A DNA stretch of 24,979 nucleotides, taken from positions 1 to 24,979 of the forward strand of contig WOGZ01000420.1 of assembly GCA_009733775.1 (NCBI GenBank), written 5' to 3'. A model generated the notes under the pieces. That model saw only the letters and a list, made by a program, of their open reading frames with translations, searched no databases and had not been told where the DNA came from. Of the stretch, positions 11,882 through 22,579 are shown in pieces (position 1 is the stretch's first letter; every line of letters begins with the position of its first letter). The position numbers and the translations under genes are program-made. This stretch comes from Alectoria sarmentosa. Its lineage: Eukaryota; Ascomycota; Lecanoromycetes; Lecanorales; Parmeliaceae.

Positions 11882-13620
11882 TTAAAAAAAATGACATTTA
11901 ATCAAATAATGCTTATTAACGAAAGTTTAGCTTTTATGCAATCGAATAATTTATATTTTTATTGTTTTTTTTAATTTGATTTTGTTATTAAAATGCGAGC
12001 ATCGATAATAATTCAATTCGATAATTAATTAAACGATTTATAAACGACGATTGATGATGAAAAAAATAAAATAAAAAATAAAACATTAATAAAAAATCTT
12101 AAAGATTATAAATATTCAAAAAAGTTAACAATCTCGTTCGCAAAAAAATGATAAAGAATTAATTCAATCGAAAACGAAAACGAAATTATATTATTTTTTT
12201 ATCGTTTAAAAAAACGTTATCGATATCAATTCGTTTAATAATAAAGAGATGAAATTTATATAATATAAATTTAATGTGAAATTCTTTTGAAAAAATGAAA
12301 AGATCGCATTTAATATTAAAATCAAAAAACATATATTCGATAATAATTCGTTTACTTTATATTTGTTATTAATTGTTAAAAATAATCGTGTTCGTGAATA
12401 TATTATATCGTTTAAATATATATTATATTATCGAGTCTTATTCGTTGCGATTTTATCGTATAACGTCTTTATTGCGATCAAATAAAAACATTTTAACGTT
12501 TAAAAGATTGATTTAAATGAATTTAATCAGGTTTTAAACATAATATTCGATAAATTATAAAATTAAAAACATAAAAAAGAGTTTCAATTTAATTTAATAT
12601 ATCGATACGCTCGCAACAAATTTGATATTATTAAAAAAAAGTTTATTATTATCAAGATCGTTTTTATAATAATCACACATAACGATAAATTTTTAAATAA
12701 TAAATTTATAAATCTTATCGAGATTTTATTAATTTCAAATTTTATTAAATAATTATTTAATGTTTAAATTGCGAAAAATGAAATTAATTTTATCGTCGTT
12801 ATTAAATGTGTTATTCGCGATCGTTGAAAATGTCATAAAAATGATTATGATAATTAAAATTATCTTAAATCGATTTATTATGTCAAAGATTCGCGTAAAC
12901 ATAATTTTATAACAATTCAAAATTTAATTAATTAATTAACAATTATCGTAATAAATCGAATTAATAAATTCATTATCAATATATCGTTTATAAATTTATT
13001 TATTAATTGAAAGCGTAATTTGAAAAATAAATAAAAAAATGAGATTCGCAAAAAAAAATTAAATAAAAAAAATAATATATAATAATCACGTGATCGTATA
13101 TTTGTTTTTGTTATTACGATTATTTAATTTCTTATATCGTTATCGAATTCAAGCGGTTTTTTTATAAATATTCGTTTTTTTTATTTTGAAATTAAATTTA
13201 TTAAACGTGATTATTATGACCTTTAGCGCTTTATTAATTATGTTTATAATCATAAAATTATAATAATTTCAATCACGATCTTAAAATATAAAGTTAACAA
13301 TTCGATATATATTAATATAAAAGATTTTATCGAATATATAAAATTGAACGTTATATCGCATAACGAAAAAACTTTAAAAAATATAAAAAAGAAATTATTA
13401 AATAAACATTATAAGTTTTATTATATTTAACAATAAAAAGATAATAATTTCGAGCATAAATGAGAGAAATTAAATATCGAATTAAGTATTAAATGCGAAT
13501 TAATTAATAATATAAACGCATTTGAGCGTAAAAAGAAATTAACTCGCGTTTTAATATATATATATATTTTTACGATTTTTATAATAAAATTCGTTTTACA
13601 TAAGTTAAGGTTTATGAATT
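11882..13620 (+). pseudogene. T2-encoded protein relic, N-terminal part (unrecognised)
   Basis: A plus-strand frame can be read from about 12,160 to 13,620 with no frame change; most stops are TAA. Before that, 11,882-12,150 reads better in another frame (MTFNQIMLINESLAFMQ... then QLNDL*TTIDDEKNK), suggesting one indel near 12,150. Reading TAA as former Gln gives a Q/N/K-rich, helical-looking chain with possible coiled coil near 12,880-12,960 and 13,380-13,520. I see no DDE, zinc-finger or reverse-transcriptase motif and cannot name the family. A Gag-like protein is an alternative to a transposase. It is interrupted near 13,640 by the Helitron; the continuation would be 20,041-20,604. Confidence 0.5.
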
Positions 13621-13723
13621 AAATTTATGATATTTAAGGCAAATGAAGGCGGAACGAATTTAAGTAACGCCGGTCAAACGAACTCTGCTTGCTTTTTTAT
13701 GCGTATATGATTTATTTTTATTG
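13621..13723 (-). other. Helitron 3' end region, GC-richer islet
   Basis: Immediately past the helicase stop codon. 13,636-13,700 keeps GGCGGAACG, ACGCCGGTCAAACG and CTCTGCTTGC, far less mutated than its surroundings. GGCG...CGCC (13,649-13,672) could form a short imperfect hairpin, as Helitron 3' ends usually do, but I could not fix a CTRR terminus. Confidence 0.45.
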
Positions 13724-16700
13724 TTATGTAAAAAGCATTTGCTTAATGATCTTATTTTTGATACATTTAATCGAGTGACTCGATTGTCTTTTTGATAGAT
13801 CGTTTGAAATCATAATAAATAAGTCGACTTTATTAATAACTCGATTCAAAATTATATATAATTATTTATAAATAAAAATCTTCGATTGTAAACATAAGTC
13901 GATTTGTTATAAAAATTGATTTTGCGATTTGTTAATCGTTATGTTGAAGGTTAAGCGAATTAAATATTGAATGCGTCGAAAGAAAATATATAAATTGTTC
14001 GAATCGGGCGGAGTAAAAAATATGCGTGATATATAATAACGTTTATTATTATGTTCGTTTTCAAGAATATAATAATCGAATATCTTAAATTTAATATGTT
14101 TAATTTATAAACGTGTTTCATTATATAAATTTTATAATTGTTATAAATTTCTTAATAACATTATTATATAATTTTCTTTTAATTTCAAGTGATGAGATAA
14201 TAAAGAGATTGATTTAAAAACGTTTATTAATTCGATAAATAAAAGAAAACTATTTTCTTCGTCAACGATTTGATCACGATTAATATATATCGTTTTGATT
14301 TTAAAGAATTTGTCAAAAATTTGATTATTGAATCGAATAACGTTTTTATTAAGAATGCAAAAAATCGTCTTAAAGATGTAAAAGTTAAATATTCGATATA
14401 AATTTAGGTCGCGATAAATAGCATCAATCAAGCTTATAATAATATCATTTAATAATTAATTGATAAATTAATTAATAATCTCTTATTCTTTTATGCTTAT
14501 TAAAATCTCATTGCTTATATTCAAAAAATTATTTGCGAATGTTTTTATATCAACACGATTTTATTCAATTAAATTCGAATTGCGAAATTTTATATTTTTC
14601 GTGAATTTGAGAATTTGAATGTGATTTTATAAATATGAGATTTTTAAAATAAATATAACGATACGCTTTAATTTAACGCTTTTGATAATCGATAAAATTT
14701 AATAAAAGTCGTCGCAAAAGTATATAATTATATTATTAAACGATTTAAGATTTTTGCGAATGTTTTAAGATATATAATTAATAATCTCGATATTATAACG
14801 ATTTTATATCGAAATTTCGTTTTAAAAAATTAATTTAATTATATATAATAATTCGATTAAATTAAATTCATTTATAATATCGTAAAAAAATTAAGTAATA
14901 ACATTTAAAGAAATCTTAAAGCGAAAATAAATAATATAATCTTTTTAAAGAAAAATAAAAATGATGTTTAAAGAAATTATAATAATTGTTATCTTAAAGA
15001 CCTCGCGTATTTTTCGTAAAATAATGTTTTAAAATATAATCTTATTAATATTCTCGTAATCGTTTACAAAAAAGAAATAATTATTAAAAAAAGATATCGC
15101 GTTTCAAATAACGTTTATAATCATCGTTTAATTATTATTAAAATTCGTTCACATTTGCTTTTAAATATTTATTTAATAAAAACGTTTTTCGCGTAAAAGA
15201 TGATGGCGTTCGTTATTATAATATTATTTATAATTATATTACATTTTTAATAAATTAAAATCGTTAATTAAATTAATATTTTTTATAAAATTGAAATTAT
15301 CTTCTTTTAAACGAATTTGAATTAAATAAAAATAAAAGTCTTCGATAACAATTTGTTTCGTTTATATATCGTTTAATAAAGCGAAGTTTTAATAATGAAT
15401 TTAAAAAATATATATACAATCGTTAAAGAATTTAAATAAAAAAATGTGTTAATAATGAGAGAGAATAAACGAAATTATAAATAATTAAAAAAGAAATACG
15501 CTTAATAAAATCACTTTTAATGAAAAAAAAAAGAAACATCATATTAAAAAAAGTGATGATGTTTTATTATAATAAATAGCGCGATAATTTTCTTCTTTCG
15601 CAATTAAGACATTTTTATATATTAATTAAATTTAATAAAGGAGAATAAAAGGAATTGCGAATAAATAAATAAAAAAATACATTTAATAAGATCACTTTTG
15701 ATGAAAAAAAAAAGCAACATCACATCAAAAAAAATAATAATGTTTTATTATAACAGATAGCGCGATAATTTTTTTTTTTCGCAATTGAGACACTTTTACA
15801 CATTAATCAAATTGAATCACATATTTCGTTTTATATTTATTTCATAAATTAAATGATTTATTGAATTCACAATTGAATAAAATCATTACGAATAAATTTC
15901 GTAAAAAGTTTTCGCTCTTTTAAACATCTGCTTTTTTTAAGATTTTATCTTATTCGACGTTATTATGCGTGAAATTTTTTGTTATATAAACGACATAATA
16001 ACTTGAAAGAAAATCATCGTTTATCGTTCATAAATTTTTATAAGATAAGAAATTTAATACGTTTAAAAAAAGAAAGTGTAGATAATAAAGTTCGCCTACG
16101 TTGAAATTGATATAATATATTTTCGTAATAATATCGATACGTCTCTAATGTGAACTTCATTTTTAATTATTTTAAATGTTTTTTTTTTAAATGTAATGCT
16201 TCGTTAGATTAATGTAGAGAAGATTTGTTGATCGTTTTTATTATTAACGTCGTGTATTTAATTAAAAAAAGATTATAAGAGAGATTTAACGTTTATTTGT
16301 TATTATTATATTAAATAATTGAAAATTATTATCAAAGATCACGATTTGTTAATTTGAAAGATGAATAAATAATCGCTTTATAATAAAATTGTGATTATGC
16401 AATTTAAAGTTAAATATTTTTTAATAAATCTTTGCTGATCTCATTTAACGTGCGTCTCGATATTTTTAAATCTTATTTCTCGAATTTATTATATCGTTTT
16501 TATTTATTCACTTCATTCGAAGATTGATTTGATCGTTATTTTTATAAACGTATTTGAAAATGTATTTACAAATTTTAATGTTAACGCATATTTTCACATT
16601 AATGTGAGCATTATACTTAATCGACAAATATAAATTATAAAACATCATTTAACAATTTTGTTTAAATTCATTTTTTGAAGTCATAGCAGATTTATATCGA

Positions 16701-19355
16701 TGATAAATAAAATATTCAATGTCTGATTTAAAAATAATGTGATTATTGAATTTTTTTGAAAATCGCTTATTATATTTATTCTTATTCGAATTTTAACAAA
16801 ATGAAATAATATTCGTTTTGATTATAACGTAATAATTGCAATTATCATAAATCATATATTTAATCATAATGATATAAAGATTGAGAAATCGCATATGATC
16901 AGAGATTTTAATATTGATAATAACGTTTATCTCGTTAACGTTCAAATAACGATTTTTAAAATATAAAATAATGAGTATATGAGTATATGATAATTCTCGT
17001 TTTTGAAATTTTATGATATAATAATACGTTGAAACTTAACCTTTTGTTCGCAAAAGTCAATTAAGATTAAAATTAATTATCGAAATTTTAATCGATCGTA
17101 ATTTTGTTTTCGAGATAAAAAGAAAAAATTTGAAAACATTATAAAACTTATAAATAAAAATTATAACATATAAAAAATTAAATTGTGTTAAAAGCATCTT
17201 TAAAAATTATGATTTGCATTAATTGTTTAATTAATGTTTTTTTAAAAAATTTATTATAAGTGAATTTATTGAGAAAAATAAGAAAAAGTTTATTAAGCAT
17301 CTTTTTTTTCAAAATATCGTTTATAAGAATTTTCAATTTTAATCTGAACACTCTTGTTATCAAATTAGATTAATCGATAATTAATTCGTCAAATAGCAAA
17401 TTAATAATGATTTTAATTCATTTTGAATTGCAAATGAAAATAATAAAAATGTTTAATCGATCAAATTTAATAATCAAGATTATATAATCTTAATAAAACT
17501 ATTTTATAAATTATAAATCTTTTTAATATAAGAAAGAAAAGACAATACGTTATTTATTAATTTATGCGTTCATGATAATTTCATTAATTTGAGCATTAAT
17601 AATTGTTTAATAAATATTAATTCGAATAATTTTTTGATTTTGTTTCATTTAATAAAATCGATTGTTTTTAACGATTATATATATATCGCAGATAAAATAT
17701 TAAAATAATTTATTACAATAAAAAAAACGATTGAATTTGATAAAATGAATTTGTATAAAATATTTATAAAGAATTAATTTAATAAATTTGAAAAGATAAA
17801 GAGATAAATTTGTAAAAAGAAATTAATGTGATTCATGTTAAATCTTTTCGATCATTGATTCGTGAAATGAAATTATTATTATTATCTCGATTGATAAAAA
17901 AATTCTCATCAAATAAAACATTTATAATGAATATATTATTATGTTATAATTATTCGTCGAATGAGAAAATGAATAAATAACGCAATAATATATAAACGAA
18001 ATGTTAATATAAAACATTATATTTATCGTTATTTTGAATTTTAATTAAAACGTCTTTCATTTTAAACATATTTAATAAATTATTTATATCGCTCTTTTAA
18101 ATAATAGCGATTTCATTTAAAATAAAACGATTATAAATGCGTGAATTATAATGTTGCGAGTTTTTATATAATAGCTTATAATTTCGTGTAATTGAATCGA
18201 TTTTTAATTTTTTAAATATTATTTTAAGGGTAATAATATAAGAATTAATGTTTTTGAAAAGAATAATTATTTTTCGATAAAGTTATTATTTAATGTTATC
18301 ATAATAATTATGCTTAATATAATTAATATAAAAAACGCGATCGAAAGAAAATTATATCGTGTTATGAATTGTTTTTGAATGTTATTCATGATGTAAATTT
18401 GATTAAAAATCGATTTTTCGTTTTTTGAAAGTGTTAAAGTAAATATATAAGTAATAATCGCGTTTTGCATTTTATATGTGAATGAAATGATCGAATGATT
18501 AATGATGATTTGTTATGAGATCATCGAGATAACGTTATTATATTAAACGCTATAAACGCGATATTTTTTATATTCATTAATTAAAGTTATAATGTTAGAT
18601 TTTAAAAAATATAAAATGTCGTTAATATCACGTTCATTGAGATTAATGAAATCATTTATATTCATTTCAATTTTATAATATTCTTTATTCTCGCCTTAAT
18701 TATTCTTTTAATCATTATTTTATAAAAGATTTATTTTAAATATAACGATTTCAATTTTATCATTATCATAACATTATTCAAATAATTCGTTTTTAAATAA
18801 CGTCACATTATATCGATCGCAAATTTGATTTATAAAATTAAGATTATGTCGTAGAAACTTTATAATGTATAAATAACGCGCAATATAATTTATCAACCTT
18901 ATTGAAAATTGAATAATTATTAAAAGAGAATTAAAAGACGGATTTGAGAGAGGGCTATCAAAGAAATCGATATCAAAAAAATCTGTTGATAAATCTCGCA
19001 GCAAATAATTCATAATATCGATTGAAACATTTTTCGATCATTTAAAAGTGTAGAAGACGCGTCGTTGAATAAAAAAAAAGATGATAAACGAGATAAAAGA
19101 TGAGGACGCGTTTTAAAAGAACGAAAATTGATTAATTTAAAAGAATAACGGTTGTAAAAACGAGAAATCTATTTTACGTCTTTTAAAAAATCTTTCATCG
19201 CGATTGATAATAATAATAATTGATCTTTTAAGGGTAATTGATGTTTTGTTTCGATTGTCAACAAAGAAAGATTCGTTTAAAAAACGGCGTTTATACGCGT
19301 TAATAAAGATCTTAAGAAAATGTTGAAAGGCGGTTATAATATTCAATTCATTCAA
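13724..19355 (-). pseudogene. Helitron Rep/helicase polyprotein relic
   Basis: Rolling-circle transposon protein: an HUH endonuclease that nicks DNA, fused to a PIF1-type helicase. In order on the minus strand: N-terminal extension, open at 19,355-19,137, 19,013-18,774 and 18,470-18,267; a RVFRLKLKIL block (about 17,350); the HUH region KFQKRELSYTHILIIL (17,011-16,964; family EFQKRGLPHAHILLxL), where the first His is Tyr (16,987-16,985) and the second remains; KYNAHINVKICVN and YVYKNND (16,618-16,525); RLFIHLSN (about 16,375). Helicase: Walker A GGTGKT is ENINKI (15,055-15,038), DEISMxxRY region (about 14,820-14,800), LWSH..LxxNMR relic (about 14,640-14,585), LSHHLKLKENYIIMLLRNL (ends 14,144), RLTFNITINKSQ (13,957-13,922; family RLAFAMTINKSQGQ) and LYIILNRV (13,861-13,838). 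The frame is constant from 17,011 to the TAA at 13,724; the N-terminal pieces are in a second frame, so one net shift lies near 17.05-17.18 kb. About 1,870 codons, usual for fungal Helitrons. Confidence 0.95.
15482..15820. repeat. 180-bp tandem duplication inside the Helitron gene
   Basis: TTAATAAAATCACTTTTAATG (15,502) recurs as TTAATAAGATCACTTTTGATG at 15,682, and ATAGCGCGATAATTTT (15,577) recurs at 15,757: two copies 180 bp apart. Sixty codons exactly, so the helicase frame downstream is kept. Each copy holds an inverted pair, TCACTTTTAATG...AAAAAGTGA. It lies in the linker between the Rep and helicase domains. Confidence 0.85.
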
Positions 19356-20040
19356 TAATACGTCTTAAAGAGACATCGATAACGAATATATTTATTTGAT
19401 GATTAATTAATAAATTAATAAAAGAATAATAACAGCACGCGGCTTCGCAGATAAATAATTAAATCGAAAAAAAATTTGATCGCTTCGAATAAACGTCGTG
19501 CGACTTCAAAATCGATATTTGAATATTTATTTGTCTCATAAATAAGAGGTCGATTATCATGATTTTTACATCGTTGAAAAGCGCAAATCGAGTATTACAA
19601 TTTACGAAATTATGAAAAAATCTTATCTTTTAAATGATAAGGGGTAAGAAATGTAAAAAGGTTATACACAAATTTTTGATAAAGGCGCTCGAAAGGCCTA
19701 AAAGCCGTTAATCGAACGCTATTCGAAATAAGAAATTAAGTAAAAATTTACATTAACTGCATATACAAATTTAAAATATTTTAGCTCAGCCTTACATTAT
19801 TTCTTTATATATACTAATTTTATCGAAAATGAAAGTTACGAACAAAATCAATAAACGAAATAAATATTTTACGACGATGTGAATTTAAACGATATATCAT
19901 AATGAAAATATGAAAATAAACGACATATATAAATATTTATAACAATTTATTCTTTTAATATTTTAACGACGTTTATTTCGTTTTCAACGACGTTTATTTC
20001 GTTTTGACTTTTATAATATATTTCACTTTTTCGAAAAAGA
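19356..20040. other. Helitron 5' end / T2 junction region, partly GC-richer
   Basis: 19,430-19,760 has more G+C than the block average (ACAGCACGCGGCTTCGCAG near 19,431; GGCGCTCGAAAGGCCTAAAAGCCG near 19,684). The Helitron 5' terminus and the right half of its insertion site should be here, but neither a TC terminus nor the A/T target could be fixed. A 20/21-bp tandem pair, ACGACGTTTATTTCGTTTT, lies at 19,961-20,001. No gene is assigned. Confidence 0.45.
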
Positions 20041-20604
20041 TTATTCGCGTTATATCGTTTCTTTTGCGCAAAAATAATTAAATTTAAAAAATTATTATAT
20101 TATTCTTTATCGAAATATAATATAATCATATTTTAATATTATTTAATTCACGTTTTAAGTATCGAAAATGAGATCTTAATCGAATTAAAATTAAACGAAT
20201 ATGAAGGTAAATATTTTAATAAAAATTTTGCATCGTGATATATATTAACAAGGTTAAAATTGTGATAAATCGACGCATTATCGCATATAATTATTAATCG
20301 AGACTCGTTTTTTTCGAAATTATCGCAATAAAAAAGAATATAATCTCATATAAAATTAATAAAAATGTTTTAAATGATCGAATTTTAGAAAATTATTTAT
20401 AATAAATAATCTTTTATCGTGAAAACAAATAACACATTTCATCTTTTTAAACGTTTGAATTCTTTATTAATTCACGATCGCATATTTAAAAGAGCTTATT
20501 CGTATTTTTTATCGTTTGAAGATTTTAATATCAGATTGTTAAAAGTAATTGAATGTTTATTAATTCGTTTACAAATCGTCGATATGTTTAAAAAGATTAA
20601 TTGA
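20041..20604 (+). pseudogene. T2-encoded protein relic, C-terminal part (unrecognised)
   Basis: A plus-strand frame can be followed from about 20,041 to a TGA at 20,602-20,604 through several TAA/TAG/TGA stops. Open parts include IENEILIELKLNEYEGKYFN (20,161-20,220) and 20,419-20,604, ending in IVDMFKKIN. The last 17 codons recur in T1 (9,001-9,048, also ending FKKIN and TGA), so the stop is shared by the family. No domain was recognised. Same strand as 11,882-13,620, and presumably the same gene split by the Helitron; together about 770 codons. That link is inference. Confidence 0.5.
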
Positions 20605-21753
20605 TTAATTCGTTAATCAATTAATGTAATAAATTAATTATCATGTAAAAAAATATTGCGTTAATTAATTATTCTTTTTATTTATTTATAAAATTAATTA
20701 AAACGATATAAAACTTTTTAAACGATGCTCTCATCGAAAACGAGATTAAATTAATCAAATAACATATATATTAATTCGTTTAAATATAATATAAGGCGCT
20801 TTTCAAAATAAACGAATAATTGTTTTTTCACGTTTTAATTAATGATTTTAAAACGTTCGTTTAAATTGTTATTCGAAATGAAAACGATATTATATTGAAA
20901 TTAATGAGATCTCATTTTTTATAAAGATCGCATATTAATATCGTACGAATCAATTAAAATAACATTATTATTATAATTTAACTCGAATAAATGTTGAATG
21001 AGAATTCGAATGAATTTTGAAATAAACGATAATATAATTATAACGATAATAATATCATTTTAAAAACGTTTTATCGAAAGATTTTTAAACGATTTTTGAT
21101 TCGATTAAATTTCGAATATAACGTTTTTCGAGCTAAATTAAGATTTTACTAATTAAATTTTTTATATAATTGTTATAATTATGATCACATTTTAATTAAT
21201 CATTTATTATTTAATTACATTTTCATTTTTATAATTTATTATTTAATTATCGACTTTTTTTTTTTTTTATTTAACATTATTTAAAGTTATTACGTTATAA
21301 ACAATTTATATTAATAAGAAATGATGTTGAAATTTTGATATGAGCATCACACGAACATAAAATATTATATTTCATTTTTATATCACATTTTTCTACTCGC
21401 GTGTTAAAATCTGTCGATAAATCGTATAATAAAATGTTTTTGATACGATTCAATTTTCATATACGCAACGTGCAAAAAATATAATTATAAAACATTATTA
21501 TCAAATTTTTTTAAACGATATTTAATATAAAGATTTTGTTCGATTTTTGAATAATAATTATTATTGTAATAGATAATTGTAATAATTATTATTGTAATTA
21601 TAATAATTATTATTGCAACGGTTATTTATTTGAATGTGGTTTTAGATTTATATAATGCGATTCTATCTTTTGCGTGCATTTGACGGTCGTTCAGGCAAAA
21701 AATTGCGGGGGCGGCTGCAAGTTTTGCGCTCCCGTCAAGGGTTTTGCAAAAAG
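20554..21753 (+). repeat. 1.2-kb direct repeat, copy B (T2 3' region)
   Basis: Same family segment as 8,999-10,179. After the 3' end of the T2 coding relic there is about 1.04 kb of non-coding DNA before the terminal repeat, including AATAATTATTATTGTAAT motifs (21,551-21,615). No other gene is seen in 20,605-21,644. Copies A and B differ almost wholly by transitions and small A/T-run length changes. Confidence 0.85.
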
Positions 21754-21764
21754 GAGTAATAGGT
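21645..21764 (+). repeat. right terminal inverted repeat of T2
   Basis: TATAATGCGATTC, TTTTGCGTGCATTTGACGGTC, AATTGCGGGGGCGGCTGCAAG, TTTTGCGCTCCCG and GGGTTTTGCAAAAAGG, the reverse complement of 11,067-11,178. Its last 80 bp are unmutated and form the step between the AT-rich and GC-balanced compartments. Confidence 0.9.
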
Positions 21765-22579
21765 AAATATCTTCTTTTTACCTCACCGCCCCTTCGCTAA
21801 CAAAACCTGTTTTCTACGCCGCGCCTGCCAATATTCATATCCCGCTACGTTATAACCGTCTGCGGGATTCTCCAATCATCAAGACACCGAGCCGTTTATT
21901 AATAAGTCTGGCGCACGCACCTCGTATTTCCCCAATTGCGATGCGCTTGCTTCCATTTCCATCCCTCGCTTGGAACCGCGTATGCAGCACCAGATAGATC
22001 TTCGCTCATGCATAGGGTCCCAAGAAGCTGTTTCTCGACGAATACGCATTGTGCATAACCAAAAAAAAACGCTCTCATCCTCCCCGAGCCTTGTTTCCCG
22101 CCACCATGCTCGCCAAGGTCGAATGCCGCCTGCGTATCGTCCTGGACAATTGAAAAAAGATTAAAAATTGGGCGGTGATGCAAGCTTGCGCTCTTGCATC
22201 GGCGGGTTTGCCAGCACGAGAGTCCGGTCTTATACTCTGAGTCTGCTATTCTAGAGGAGGAGGACAGCAACTGGCCAATACAGTAGAGTACAGCGATGCT
22301 CAGCACGGCTTGGCTTGGCTACCTCTCTACTTACCTTAGTATGGTGTATATAGACGGCATGCACATCGCACGAACTCGCTTTTTTTTTTTTTTTTGTTAG
22401 TCAAGCTTAAGCAGCACGATGTCTTATCAATTGGAACGAGACACTGAGCTTCGAATCTGCTCTCCCGATTGATTCCAGATCCCTCGTAGTATATATACCG
22501 AATGCATAGAAAGAAAGAGTCGGCTGGCCAAAAGCCTCCTCCCTCCCTCCCTCCCTCCTTCTTCACCTCTTACTTCTCT
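21765..22579. other. GC-balanced flank without a supported gene
   Basis: Base composition changes sharply here. A 135-codon minus-strand open frame (22,306-21,899) has no motif, signal peptide or family resemblance I can see and is not called. A 16-T run (22,380-22,395), a tandem CTTGG (22,309-22,318) and a CCTC/CTCC microsatellite (22,538-22,559) are the only clear structures. This is the 3' flank of the aldo/keto reductase pseudogene. Confidence 0.5.

Larger units (their letters stand above)
1..21669. other. AT-rich, RIP-like mutated transposon block
   Basis: Nearly the whole stretch is A/T. The only long reading frames are relics of transposon proteins interrupted mainly by TAA, as expected if CAA (Gln) became TAA. 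Conserved residues changed as C-to-T/G-to-A transitions predict: His to Tyr, Asp to Asn, Gly to Asn or Glu, Thr to Ile, Pro to Ser or Leu, Cys to Tyr. This is the known outcome of repeat-induced point mutation in filamentous ascomycetes. The block ends abruptly near 21,670-21,690. That RIP itself is the agent is inference. Confidence 0.9.
11057..21764 (+). mobile_element. T2: TIR DNA transposon interrupted by a Helitron
   Basis: Bounded by inverted ends of about 110 bp. The span is about 10.7 kb, but a Helitron of roughly 5.7-6.1 kb lies inside. Without it T2 would be about 4.6-5 kb, with plus-strand coding relics on both sides (about 11,882-13,620 and 20,041-20,604) and a 1.15-kb 3' region shared with T1. 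Long TIRs suggest a Mutator-like element, but no transposase motif was recognised, so the superfamily is open. No target-site duplication could be assigned, and the outermost base is uncertain by about 10 bp. Confidence 0.6.

Noticed and set aside
16300..16620. An alternative minus-strand reading of this stretch (a second frame) first looked like a Gln-rich protein.
   Set aside because: The other frame gives the conserved Helitron blocks KYNAHINV and RLFIHL, with far fewer stops.
8999..21753. The 1.2-kb direct repeats as the two LTRs of one retrotransposon (they even start TG and nearly end GCA).
   Set aside because: An inverted copy of the repeat end at 11,067-11,178 fits TIRs, the right copy begins inside a coding relic with no polypurine tract before it, and no matching 5-bp target duplication was seen.
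11057..21764. A Starship-type giant element, given the 10.7-kb span.
   Set aside because: No tyrosine-recombinase captain; the size is explained by a nested Helitron.
21899..22306. 135-codon minus-strand open frame in GC-balanced DNA.
   Set aside because: No motif or plausible promoter/intron structure, and an overlapping opposite frame of similar quality; not supportable as a gene.
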